From Arthrobacter sp. MYb229 (GTDB lineage Bacteria; Actinomycetota; Actinomycetes; Actinomycetales; Micrococcaceae): a stretch of 64,000 nucleotides of DNA. The notes beneath the pieces are model-generated. The model was not told the DNA's origin. It made no database searches and saw only the letters and a program-made list of their open reading frames with translations. Shown here in pieces: positions 26,475 through 34,532 of this stretch. Position numbers and translations under genes: made by a program. The DNA is taken from positions 1 through 64,000 of the forward strand of contig NZ_PCPS01000007.1 of assembly GCF_002975405.1 (NCBI RefSeq), in the 5' to 3' direction. The number at the start of each line of letters is the position of its first letter. Position 1 is the first letter of the stretch.

Positions 26475-27743
26475 ATGAACAAGGGTTCCTCGGCACCGCG
26501 CAATCCGCGTGGCCCCAAGAGCTTCGGCGGCAAGTCCGCCGGCAACAAGTCCTACGGCGAGAAGTCGTACGGCAACCGCTCCGATGACAACAAGTCCTAT
26601 GGCAATCGTTCCGAGGGTGGTCGCTCGGAGGGCGGTCGTTCCTACGGCGAGAAGTCGTACGGCAACCGCTCCGAGGGCAACAAGTCCTATGGCAATCGTT
26701 CCGAGGGTGGTCGCTCTGAAGGCGGTCGTTCCTCCGGCGAGAAGTCGTACGGCAACCGCTCCGAGGGCAACAAGTCCTATGGTGCGAAGAACGCGTCCGG
26801 TGCAAAGCCTTACGGCTCCAAGCCGGGGACCAGGTCCGGCAAGCCGGGCGAAAGCCGCGATAAGTCGAGCTCGGCGGCCTTTGGGAAGAACTCCGAGCGC
26901 GCCTTCGGCAAGGAGCGCTTCGGCAACTCAGTGCAGTCCAGCTACGCTCGTCCTACCCAGCGCGCTCGCGCCCAGGCACGGGTCGAAAACCAGGCCAACC
27001 GCGTCGAAAACCAGGATGGGATCCGTCTGCAGAAGGCCATGGCCAACGCCGGGGTCGCTTCGCGCCGCGTCTGCGAACAGATGATCACCGAGGGCCGGGT
27101 CGAGGTCAACGGCTCGCTGGTCGTCGAACTCGGTGCCCGCGTGGACCCGAAAAAGGACTCGATCCACGTCGATGGCATGCGTCTGCAGCTGAACCAGTCG
27201 AACAAGTACTTCGTGTTCAACAAGCCCAAGCACGTGATGTGCACCATGGATGACCCAGAAGGCCGTCGCACCATCGCGGACTACTTCCGCCACGAGCACG
27301 AGTCGCTGCGCCTCTTCCACGTCGGGCGCTTGGACTACAAGACCGAAGGCCTGCTGATTCTGACCAACGACGGGGAACTGGCAAACCGCCTGCAGCACCC
27401 GAAGTACGAGGTCCCGAAGACCTACCTGGTGCAGATTCCCGGCCCGATTTCGCGCGCCGCGAGCAATGCCCTGCGCGAAGGCATCCGCTTGGAAGATGGC
27501 TGGATCAAGGTTGATGATCTTAAAGTGATTGACACCACACCGAAGTCCGTGATGGTGGAGGTGACCCTGCACTCGGGCCGCAACCGCATCGTGCGCCGCA
27601 TGTTCGACGCGGTGGGCCACCCGGTAGAGCGCCTGGTGCGCGTGGGCATCGGACCGGTCCAGCTGGGCGACCAGAAGCAGGGAACCATCCGGCCACTGGG
27701 CAACCAGGAAATCGGACACCTGATGGCCATGGTGGGGATGTAG
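26475..27743 (+). CDS. RluB/RsuA-type pseudouridine synthase with low-complexity N-terminus
   Basis: 422 residues; ATG 26475 follows AAGGGAAG. Residues 1-170 are low complexity, rich in Ser, Gly, Lys, Arg, Tyr and Asn, and include 30-residue repeats. Then an S4 RNA-binding domain (IRLQKAMANAGVASRRVCEQMITEGRVEVNG) and the RsuA/RluB catalytic domain with the catalytic Asp in HVGRLDYKTEGLLILTNDGELA and the C-terminal HSGRNRIVRRMFDAVGHPV. It isomerises one uridine in 23S rRNA, by analogy U2605. Position between scpB and cmk is conserved in actinobacteria. The long N-terminal tail is unlike the E. coli enzyme and is probably a disordered RNA-contacting region. Confidence 0.93.
   Translation: MNKGSSAPRNPRGPKSFGGKSAGNKSYGEKSYGNRSDDNKSYGNRSEGGRSEGGRSYGEKSYGNRSEGNKSYGNRSEGGRSEGGRSSGEKSYGNRSEGNKSYGAKNASGAKPYGSKPGTRSGKPGESRDKSSSAAFGKNSERAFGKERFGNSVQSSYARPTQRARAQARVENQANRVENQDGIRLQKAMANAGVASRRVCEQMITEGRVEVNGSLVVELGARVDPKKDSIHVDGMRLQLNQSNKYFVFNKPKHVMCTMDDPEGRRTIADYFRHEHESLRLFHVGRLDYKTEGLLILTNDGELANRLQHPKYEVPKTYLVQIPGPISRAASNALREGIRLEDGWIKVDDLKVIDTTPKSVMVEVTLHSGRNRIVRRMFDAVGHPVERLVRVGIGPVQLGDQKQGTIRPLGNQEIGHLMAMVGM
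26551..26790 (+). repeat. 90-base in-frame tandem repeat in the pseudouridine synthase gene
   Basis: CCTACGGCGAGAAGTCGTAC occurs at 26551 and 26641, and CCTCCGGCGAGAAGTCGTAC at 26731, a period of 90 bases or 30 residues. Two full copies and one partial copy are nearly identical at the DNA level, indicating recent duplication or homogenisation. Each unit encodes SYGEKSYGNRSEGNKSYGNR followed by SEGGRSEGGR. Confidence 0.9.
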
Positions 27744-27746
27744 CCC

Positions 27747-28850
27747 ATGCCCACCTCTCACCTTGCCGGCCCGGTGCTGGTGATCGGCACCGGACTGCTG
27801 GGCACATCGGTGGGCCTAGGACTGCGCGCCAAGGGCGTGGCGGTCTACCTGCAGGACATCTCGCCGACCGCGGCGGGCGTGGCCCAGGACATCGGCGCCG
27901 GCCAGCCGCTGGATGCGCAGACGCGCATCGCCCCGGAGCTGGTGGTCATCGGCGCTCCGCCGGATGTCACCGCCGCGCTGGTGGCCGATGCATTGCTGGC
28001 CTACCCGAACGCGACGGTGGTGGACATCGCCAGCGTGAAGGGCTCGATCCTCGACGCCGTATGCGCCGACCAGCGGCTGGGTGAGGCCGAACTCGCCCGC
28101 TATGTGGGAACCCACCCGATGGCAGGACGGGAGAAATCCGGTCCGGCCGCCGCGCGCGGGGCGCTGTTCACCTCGATGCCGTGGGTCATCTGCGCGCATG
28201 CGCAGGCAACCGCGGCCAGCGTGAAGACCGCCGAGGCGCTGGCCATCGATCTGGGGGCGACCCTGCATCGCATGGATGTCCGGACCCACGACGAGTCGGT
28301 CGCGCTGACCAGCCACTTCCCGCAGGCAGCCAGCTCGATGATCGCCTCGCGGCTGCTCAACGCCGAGGCCCACCAGCTGGGCCTGGCAGGCAACGGACTG
28401 CGCGACATGACCCGCATCGCGGCCAGCGATGAGAAGTTGTGGATCCAGATTTTCGCGCATAACGCCACCGCGCTGATCCCGATCCTCTCGGGGATGAAGG
28501 AAGACCTGGACCGGCTGATCAACACGCTGCACAACCCGCAGGGCCCTGGGGCGCTGCTGGATCTGTCGCAGCTGATGAGCGAGGGCAACGCCGGGCAGGC
28601 GCGGATTCCGGGCAAGCACGGTGCGCCGCCGCAGGCCTTCGCGCTTGTCACCGTCGTGGTGGATGACAAGCCGGGGCAGATCGCCGCGCTGATGGCAGAC
28701 ATCGGGGCAGCGGGGATCAACCTGGAGGACCTGCGCATGGAGCACTCCGCCGGACACCAGGTTGGCCTGGTGGACGTGTCGGTGCTCCCTGGCCGGCGCG
28801 ATGAACTGATAAACGTATTGACGAACAACGGATGGAAAGTAGCCCAGTGA
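27747..28850 (+). CDS. tyrA: Prephenate dehydrogenase
   Basis: 367 residues. Oxidatively decarboxylates prephenate to 4-hydroxyphenylpyruvate for tyrosine. Rossmann NAD-binding motif VLVIGTGLLGTSVGLGLRAKG near residue 10, the family motif YVGTHPMAGREKSGP and SHFPQAASSMIASRLL; a C-terminal ACT regulatory domain of about 70 residues (FALVTVVVDDKPGQIAALMADIGAAGINLEDLRMEH) suggests feedback control by tyrosine. Starts three bases after the pseudouridine synthase stop and overlaps the cmk start region. Confidence 0.92.
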   Translation: MPTSHLAGPVLVIGTGLLGTSVGLGLRAKGVAVYLQDISPTAAGVAQDIGAGQPLDAQTRIAPELVVIGAPPDVTAALVADALLAYPNATVVDIASVKGSILDAVCADQRLGEAELARYVGTHPMAGREKSGPAAARGALFTSMPWVICAHAQATAASVKTAEALAIDLGATLHRMDVRTHDESVALTSHFPQAASSMIASRLLNAEAHQLGLAGNGLRDMTRIAASDEKLWIQIFAHNATALIPILSGMKEDLDRLINTLHNPQGPGALLDLSQLMSEGNAGQARIPGKHGAPPQAFALVTVVVDDKPGQIAALMADIGAAGINLEDLRMEHSAGHQVGLVDVSVLPGRRDELINVLTNNGWKVAQ

Positions 28851-29530
28851 CGCACGCAGCTAACCCGACGAACCTTGTCGTTGCCATCGACGGACCCAGC
28901 GGTTCGGGCAAGTCCTCGGTCTCCAAGGCCGTGGCCCGCGCACTGGGCGCGGCCTATCTCGATACCGGTGCAATGTACCGGGCGATCACCTATTCGGTGC
29001 TCGAAGCGGGAACCGATCTGAGCGACGCGGACGCGATCGCCCAGGCGGTGCGCGCGGCGACGCTGGAGATTTCGGTGGATCCGGACCGCGAGCAGGTGGT
29101 CATCGGGGATACCGTGGTGACCGACGCGATTCGTGAACCGCGCATCTCGGAGCAGGTTTCGGCGGTGGCCACCAATCTGGAGGCCCGCGCCGAGCTGGTG
29201 CGCCGGCAGCGCGAAATCATCGCCGCCAACACGCGCATCGTCGCCGAGGGACGCGATATCACCACCGTCGTCGCCCCGGACGCGGAAGCCCGCATCCTGC
29301 TGACCGCTTCCGAGGAAGCGCGCCTGCGCCGCCGCGGAATCCAGCTCGGCGGAACCCAAGACGCGAACCAGCTCCAAGCCCAGGTGCTGGAACGGGACAA
29401 AAAAGATTCGACGGTAGTGAACTTCACCCAGGCCGCCGACGGAGTCATCACCGTGGACTCTTCGGACCTGGATTTTGAGCAGACCGTCGCAGCCGTGCTT
29501 GACGCAATCGCCACGGCTGCGAAAAAGTAG
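28847..29530 (+). CDS. cmk: Cytidylate kinase
   Basis: 227 residues from GTG 28847, which overlaps the tyrA stop (GTGA) and has GGAAAG six bases upstream; ATG 28832 is an in-frame alternative with a weaker site. Walker A IDGPSGSGKSSVSKAVA, the CMP-binding LDTGAMYRAITY, GRDITTVVAPDAEARILLTAS and LERDKKDSTV are all family-specific. Phosphorylates CMP and dCMP. In the conserved order tyrA-cmk-der. Confidence 0.95.
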   Translation: MTHAANPTNLVVAIDGPSGSGKSSVSKAVARALGAAYLDTGAMYRAITYSVLEAGTDLSDADAIAQAVRAATLEISVDPDREQVVIGDTVVTDAIREPRISEQVSAVATNLEARAELVRRQREIIAANTRIVAEGRDITTVVAPDAEARILLTASEEARLRRRGIQLGGTQDANQLQAQVLERDKKDSTVVNFTQAADGVITVDSSDLDFEQTVAAVLDAIATAAKK

Positions 29531-29633
29531 TACCAACTAAGCCATAATCGGCGCCCATCCTCGGCGAGAGCCGATGAAGATTCACGTCCCGCCCGAAACA
29601 ACGGGTCGGACCTATCGCCTTGAAGGGAAAATC

Positions 29634-31166
29634 ATGAGCGAGCACAACACCTCCCACGACGGGGAGTACACCCCGGTCGTAGACGACGATATCGCCGAGC
29701 GCCTAGCCGAACTGAGCGAGGAAGACGCGGAAATCCGTACCCGCGCCCTGCTCTCCGGCCTCGAAGACTATGACCTGGACGCGGAGGACTCCGCCCTGCT
29801 TTCGGGCCTGGACGATGACTCCGAAGACGATTCAGACGTTGTCATCCCACCGGTCCTGGCCATCATCGGACGCCCCAACGTAGGCAAGTCGACCTTGGTC
29901 AACCGCATCCTCGGCCGCCGCGAAGCGGTCGTGGAAGACGTACCGGGGGTCACCCGTGACCGTGTTTCCTACTCGGCCGAGTGGCTGGGCCGCCCGTTCA
30001 GCGTGGTTGACACCGGTGGTTGGGAGCACGATGCCAAGGGCATCCACGCCTCCGTTGCCGACCAGGCCGAAATCGCCGCCGATGTGGCCGACGCGATCCT
30101 CTTCGTTGTCGACTCCCATGTGGGTGCCACCGCGACCGACGAGGCAGTGGTGAAGATGCTGCGCAAGAAGCGCAAGCCGGTCTTCCTGGTCGCCAACAAG
30201 GTCGACGATTTCAACCAGGAAGCCGAAGCCGCCACGCTGTGGGGCCTCGGCTTCGGCCAGCCATGGCCGGTCTCCGCTCTGCACGGCCGCGGCACCGCGG
30301 ACCTGCTGGACGCGGTCATGGAGAAGCTGCCCAAGCACTCCGCCCACGGTGGAGTGATCCCTTCGGGCGGTCCGCGCCGTATCGCGCTGATCGGCCGCCC
30401 CAACGTGGGCAAGAGCTCGCTGCTGAACAAGCTCGCAGGCTCCGAGCGTGTCGTCGTCGACGATTACGCCGGCACCACCCGCGACCCGGTTGATGAGCTC
30501 ATCGAACTCGGCGGCGAAGTCTGGCGCTTCGTGGATACCGCAGGTATCCGCCGCCGCCAGCATATGGCGCAAGGCTCGGACTACTACGCCTCGCTGCGCA
30601 CCCAGACTGCCCTGGAAAAGGCGGAAGTTGCGGTGGTGCTATTGGCCGCGAACGAAACCGTTTCCGAGCAGGACGTGCGCATCATCCAGTTGGCCGTCGA
30701 CGCCGGCCGCGCGCTGGTGCTTGTGTTCAACAAGTGGGATGAGGTGGACGAGGATCGCCGCTACTACCTGGAGCAGGAGATCGAGCGCGACCTGGCCCAC
30801 ATCGAGTGGGCGCCGCGCATGAACATGTCCGCGCTGACCGGCTGGCACAAGGACAAGATGGTTCCGGCGTTGCATACCGCGCTGGAATCCTGGGATAAGC
30901 GTGTTCCGACCGGCAAGCTCAACGCGTTCCTCGGCGAGCTGGTTGCGGCGCACCCGCACCCGGTGCGCGGTGGCAAGCAGCCGCGGATCCTCTTCGGCAC
31001 CCAGGCCTCGGCCCGTCCGCCGAAGTTCGTGCTGTTCACCTCCGGATTCCTGGATCCGGGATACCGCCGCTTCATCGCCCGTCGCCTGCGCGAGACCTTC
31101 GGTTTCGAAGGCACTCCGCTCGAAGTTTCGATGCGTATCCGAGAGCGTCGCAGCCGCACCCGGTAA
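29634..31166 (+). CDS. der: Ribosome-assembly GTPase Der (EngA)
   Basis: 510 residues from ATG 29634, supported by GAAGGGA eight bases upstream; the frame is open to ATG 29574. An acidic N-terminal extension of about 70 residues, with [10 protein letters not shown] and [10 protein letters not shown] as a short duplication, precedes the first GTPase domain (GRPNVGKS at 79-86, [13 protein letters not shown]). The second GTPase domain carries [24 protein letters not shown] and NKWDEVDE, and a C-terminal KH-like domain follows ([30 protein letters not shown]). Binds the 50S subunit during maturation. The acidic extension is common in actinobacterial Der. Confidence 0.95.
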   Translation: MSEHNTSHDGEYTPVVDDDIAERLAELSEEDAEIRTRALLSGLEDYDLDAEDSALLSGLDDDSEDDSDVVIPPVLAIIGRPNVGKSTLVNRILGRREAVVEDVPGVTRDRVSYSAEWLGRPFSVVDTGGWEHDAKGIHASVADQAEIAADVADAILFVVDSHVGATATDEAVVKMLRKKRKPVFLVANKVDDFNQEAEAATLWGLGFGQPWPVSALHGRGTADLLDAVMEKLPKHSAHGGVIPSGGPRRIALIGRPNVGKSSLLNKLAGSERVVVDDYAGTTRDPVDELIELGGEVWRFVDTAGIRRRQHMAQGSDYYASLRTQTALEKAEVAVVLLAANETVSEQDVRIIQLAVDAGRALVLVFNKWDEVDEDRRYYLEQEIERDLAHIEWAPRMNMSALTGWHKDKMVPALHTALESWDKRVPTGKLNAFLGELVAAHPHPVRGGKQPRILFGTQASARPPKFVLFTSGFLDPGYRRFIARRLRETFGFEGTPLEVSMRIRERRSRTR

Positions 31167-31267
31167 CGGTTCGAAAATTACCCCGCACATGAGGTAGGGT
31201 GATTGAGGAGCTTTTCGTAGACGGCACCCCGAGCCGAAAGGCGCGGGGATAACGGCTGCGAGAGCAT

Positions 31268-31344
31268 CGGGCTATGGCGCAGCTTGGTAGCGCGCCTGAC
31301 TGGGGGTCAGGAGGTCGCAGGTTCAAATCCTGTTAGCCCGACCA
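31268..31344 (+). tRNA. tRNA-Pro (anticodon GGG)
   Basis: The 77 bases fold as a cloverleaf: acceptor CGGGCTA with TAGCCCG, D-arm GCGC/GCGC with GCTTGG-type loop, anticodon stem CCTGA/TCAGG around the loop CTGGGGG (anticodon GGG), T-arm GCAGG-TTCAAAT-CCTGT, discriminator A and an encoded CCA. Lies about 100 bases after der and has its own terminator. Confidence 0.95.
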
Positions 31345-31349
31345 GCTGA

Positions 31350-31385
31350 AAAACCCCGGCGAAAATACGTTTTCGCCGGGGTTTT
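31350..31385 (+). terminator. Terminator of tRNA-Pro
   Basis: 16-bp perfect stem (31350-31365 with 31370-31385), loop TACG, ending in TTTT; five bases after the tRNA CCA end. Confidence 0.93.
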
Positions 31386-31455
31386 GGCATGTCGAAACGC
31401 AAGTGAGCGCGGCTTTCGCTAGTATTTTTTATACTCGGGTGAAAGGTCCCAACTC

Positions 31456-32307
31456 ATGCTGCGTAGTTTCCGACAGGTCGATGTCTTTGGCGTACAACAC
31501 TATAAGGGCAACCCGGTAGGCGTCGTGCTGGACGCGGTGGGACTGAGCGACGATGACCTGCGCGATTATTCGGTGTGGTCGAATTTGTCGGAGTGCACCT
31601 TTGTCTACCCGCCATCCTCGCGGCAGGCCGACTACCGGTTCCGAATTTTTAGCCTGAGCACGGAGCTTCCCTTTGCCGGCCACCCCACCTTGGGTACCGC
31701 CCGGGCATGGTTGGATCAGGGAGGAGTACCGCGCCAGGCGGGAATGATTATTGCCGAATGCGAGGCGGGTCTCGTGCCGATTCGCATCGAGGATGACCTG
31801 CTCAGTTTCGTTTCTCCTCCCGCCACTCGCACCGGGGAGGTCGAGCCAGGCTATCTGGCACAGGTCATCGAGATCTTGGGTGTCGCCGCCGAAAGCGTGC
31901 TCGCTGCCCAATGGGTGGACAACGGCCCGGGGTGGGTAGGCCTGCAGCTTTCCGATGCGGCAACGGTTCTGGGCCTGAACCCCAACGCCGCTGGCCACCC
32001 AGGTGATTGGAACATCGGAGTCATCGGTGCCCTAGCGCCGGGTGAGAGCCCGACAGGGGAAGACTTTGAGGTGCGCACCTTCTTCACCGAAGACGGTTTC
32101 GATATGCGCGAAGATCCGGTGACGGGAAGTTTCAACGCGGCCGTCGCAGCGTGGATGCTGGATACCGATCGTGCCCAGGCGCCGTACGCGGTGCGCCAGG
32201 GAACTGCGATGAATCGACGCGGTCACCTTGAAATTTCGGTCTCCGACGGCCAGCTTTGGGTCGGCGGCGCAACGCACGTAGCCATCTCGGGACAGATCGA
32301 TCTCTGA
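31456..32307 (+). CDS. PhzF family isomerase
   Basis: 283 residues; AAAGG before ATG 31456. PhzF/diaminopimelate-epimerase-like fold: RQVDVFGVQHYKGNPVGVVLDA at the N-terminus, the catalytic Glu in WSNLSECTFVYPP, ELPFAGHPTLGTA and, in the second half, EDPVTGSFNAAVAAWM. The Glu replaces the epimerase Cys, as in PhzF isomerases. No phenazine genes are near, so a role in phenazine synthesis is unlikely; most stand-alone PhzF proteins have no known substrate. It is a monocistron bounded by terminators. Confidence 0.9.
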   Translation: MLRSFRQVDVFGVQHYKGNPVGVVLDAVGLSDDDLRDYSVWSNLSECTFVYPPSSRQADYRFRIFSLSTELPFAGHPTLGTARAWLDQGGVPRQAGMIIAECEAGLVPIRIEDDLLSFVSPPATRTGEVEPGYLAQVIEILGVAAESVLAAQWVDNGPGWVGLQLSDAATVLGLNPNAAGHPGDWNIGVIGALAPGESPTGEDFEVRTFFTEDGFDMREDPVTGSFNAAVAAWMLDTDRAQAPYAVRQGTAMNRRGHLEISVSDGQLWVGGATHVAISGQIDL

Positions 32308-32314
32308 CGTGTCG

Positions 32315-32355
32315 GCCAAGGTCGCTACCGATGTTTAATCGGTAGCGGCCTTGGC
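32315..32355 (+). terminator. Terminator after the PhzF gene
   Basis: 18-bp stem with one G-T pair (32315-32332 with 32338-32355), loop GTTTA, eight bases after the stop. No U-tract. Confidence 0.8.
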
Positions 32356-32572
32356 AGCCGTGAAGTCCACGCGTACTGTGGAATGCATGGGAACGTTGTT
32401 TTTATAGACCGGAACACCGCGTTGAGTCACACTCCGCGGTGTATCCTTCGCACGAATACCGGGACATTCCCGGGATTATTTCGTGAGCCCGGTCCATTTT
32501 GGCTCTTAGCCGACGACTATCCGTGTAGCCGATAGCCCCCTTTGGCTTCGGTCCGCGAGGGAGGATATCCCC
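32351..32572 (+). promoter_or_regulatory. Structured leader of the ABC-F gene, possible attenuator
   Basis: A possible promoter is TTGGCA (32351-32356), 17 bases, TACTGT (32374-32379). The leader downstream holds hairpin A, ACACCGCG/CGCGGTGT (32414-32421 with 32435-32442), and hairpin B, CCGGGA/TCCCGG with outer CACGAA/TTCGTG (32451-32485). ACCGGG at 32458-32463 can instead pair with CCCGGT at 32488-32493, so alternatives exclude each other. A 50-codon frame, ATG 32383 to TAG 32533-32535, crosses both hairpins; it has no good ribosome-binding site. The ABC-F Shine-Dalgarno GGGAGG lies at 32559-32564 within a GGATATCC palindrome. Ribosome-dependent attenuation is known for ABC-F antibiotic resistance genes; here it is inferred. 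Confidence 0.45.
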
Positions 32573-34285
32573 ATGTCCCGCGAACCCGAACATCCAGAAA
32601 ATCCGCCGCGTCCCATCGACGGCTTCGAAAGCTTCCAATGTTCGCTCGAACAGGTCAGCCACAGCTTCGGCGATCGCGATGTGCTGCAGGAGATTGAGCT
32701 GCATGTGGCCGCACACCAAAGACTTGCCATACTTGGCGACAACGGGGCCGGCAAATCAACGTTGCTGCGGCTGCTTTCCGGTACATTGGCGCCGACATCC
32801 GGGCGAAGACGCGTTCACGTGCCCGGCGGTATCGCCATGGCTAGCCAACATCCACAGTTCGTATCCGGTGCCACCGTCCAGCAGGCCATCGACGGCTATC
32901 ACCGCACCTTCCGCGACCTTGAACGTCTCCTCGCCGCCATTGGCCGACGTTTGGAACGTTCACCTGAGGACGAGGCCGCACGACTTCTAGTTCAGCTGTC
33001 GCAAGTGACAGAGCTCTATGAAGCACGCCAAGGCTACTCGCTGGATCAGCGGCTAAACCGTGCATTGGAACAGCTTGGCCTCGGCGAAGTTGATCGCAAC
33101 GCTCCAGTGGCGACCCTTTCTGGCGGCCAACGGTCTCGGTTGACCTTGGCCGCGGTGCTGTGCGCAGAGGCGCAGCTGTTGCTCCTGGACGAACCGACCA
33201 ATGATTTGGATGATACCGCCTTGGAATGGCTGGAGCAGAGCTTGCATGCCCATCGCGGTGCGCTGGTGGTCGTCAGCCATGACCGGGTGTTTTTACGCAG
33301 GTTCGCCCACGAAATCGTGCAGGTGCATCAGGGAAAGCTACAGCACTACGGTGATGGCTACCTAGGATATTTAAGTGAGAAAAAACGAGAACGCGAGCGG
33401 CTGATTGCCGAACATGAGCAGTGGAGCCAGGAACTTGAACGGGCTCGCAAGCTGGTGCTCAAAAATGCGTCTCGGGTGTCAGCTGTACCGCGAAAGCGCG
33501 AAAAGGCAGGATTTGGGCACGGTTCCTTTCGACAGCGCAGCCGTACTCATGGTTCGACGAGCAAAACACGCCAGGCCAAGTCGCGTATCAACGAGCTAAC
33601 TGCAGCACCTGCCGTGGAACCGGCCAAGGAGCTGCACTTCGCCTTGCCCGAGGCAGCCGAGCAAAACGGTGGGACCCGCGAAGAGCTGATCCTAGTTGAT
33701 GGTGCGTCACGCAGTAAGGCGCCGGCGGTAAACGCAGAAAAGTTCATCATCAGGACGGGGGAGCGGTGGCTGGTCTCAGGGCCCAACGCGGCGGGTAAAT
33801 CAGCACTATTGCGAGTGCTAGCCGGTGAACTTCCAATAGACCATGGACTCGTGGCGCGCGCATCGCATTTGAGCGTGCAATGGTTGCGGCAGGAGTTATG
33901 CGCTCTGCCCGGGCAAAGCGTCGTTGAAGCTTTTGCCTTGGCAATTGACGAGTATGTACCGCAAGCATGGGTAAAGCTGGCGCACTTGGGGCTTTTCGAG
34001 CCGCAGGATTTCTCACGCCATCCGCAAAGCCTTTCGGTGGGTCAACAGCGCCGGTTGGAATTGGCGGTCGCCCTGTCTAGCGGGGCTGAGCTGCTATTGC
34101 TCGATGAACCGACGAACCATCTGTCTCCAGAACTCGTGGAAAGCGTGGAAGAAGCCCTTGCCGACTATGCCGGAACCGTCATCACGGTGACACACGATCG
34201 GCGTTGGCAGCAAAAACTCTTCGAGTCCTGCCAAGTGCGGCGCCTGCTTGTTGCACCGGGCGGGATCGTTACCGAAGTCCGCTGA
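32573..34285 (+). CDS. ABC-F family ATPase (ribosome-associated, antibiotic-resistance type)
   Basis: 570 residues with two ABC domains on one chain and no transmembrane segments. First domain: Walker A GDNGAGKS (55-62), signature TLSGGQRSRL (181-190), Walker B LLLLDEPTNDLDD. A basic interdomain linker of about 100 residues (KKRERERLIAEHEQWSQELERARKLVLKNAS onward) follows, then the second domain: GPNAAGKS (403-410), LSVGQQRRLELA, LLLLDEPTNHLSP. This is the ABC-F layout, whose members enter the ribosomal E site. The divergent sequence and structured leader resemble TlrC/OleB-like protection proteins against macrolides, lincosamides or pleuromutilins; substrate range cannot be read from sequence. 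Confidence 0.88.
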   Translation: MSREPEHPENPPRPIDGFESFQCSLEQVSHSFGDRDVLQEIELHVAAHQRLAILGDNGAGKSTLLRLLSGTLAPTSGRRRVHVPGGIAMASQHPQFVSGATVQQAIDGYHRTFRDLERLLAAIGRRLERSPEDEAARLLVQLSQVTELYEARQGYSLDQRLNRALEQLGLGEVDRNAPVATLSGGQRSRLTLAAVLCAEAQLLLLDEPTNDLDDTALEWLEQSLHAHRGALVVVSHDRVFLRRFAHEIVQVHQGKLQHYGDGYLGYLSEKKRERERLIAEHEQWSQELERARKLVLKNASRVSAVPRKREKAGFGHGSFRQRSRTHGSTSKTRQAKSRINELTAAPAVEPAKELHFALPEAAEQNGGTREELILVDGASRSKAPAVNAEKFIIRTGERWLVSGPNAAGKSALLRVLAGELPIDHGLVARASHLSVQWLRQELCALPGQSVVEAFALAIDEYVPQAWVKLAHLGLFEPQDFSRHPQSLSVGQQRRLELAVALSSGAELLLLDEPTNHLSPELVESVEEALADYAGTVITVTHDRRWQQKLFESCQVRRLLVAPGGIVTEVR

Positions 34286-34469
34286 GGGCGGCGAAGGCAC
34301 TTCACGGACGGTGGTACACCAGGGCGAGGGTCGGAAAGGGTGTATCCAGAAATGCTTTATCGGCGTAGATTTTGAGCCAGTGACTTAGGCAAAGGTGAGA
34401 TGTGCGTAATCTCGGCTTGTGTCGACGTTCACAGTTCACTTATAGTTAGTGTGCGATATGCGAATCTAA

Positions 34470-34486
34470 TGTTCGATTATAGAACA
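34470..34486 (+). promoter_or_regulatory. Candidate operator upstream of the 3-hydroxybenzoate hydroxylase gene
   Basis: TGTTCGATTATAGAACA is an inverted repeat TGTTC-N7-GAACA, 46 bases before the start, in an AT-rich stretch. The GTTCGAT-type half-site is like IclR-family sites at aromatic-degradation genes. No regulator gene is adjacent. The rest of the 247-base gap (34286-34532) shows nothing else clear. Confidence 0.45.
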
Positions 34487-34532
34487 CCTAAGTTTTGAGC
34501 CAAAGCGTTCACAGAGAAGTGAGGATGAAGCT

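Noticed and set aside
26551-26790. Direct 90-base repeats as a possible mobile or CRISPR element
   Set aside because: They are in frame inside a pseudouridine synthase gene, with no spacers or terminal inverted repeats.
26254-26805. Minus-strand frame rich in Cys, Arg and Ser opposite the scpB end and the repeats
   Set aside because: The Cys-rich pattern is just the reverse reading of the 90-base repeats; no start signal and no conserved domain.
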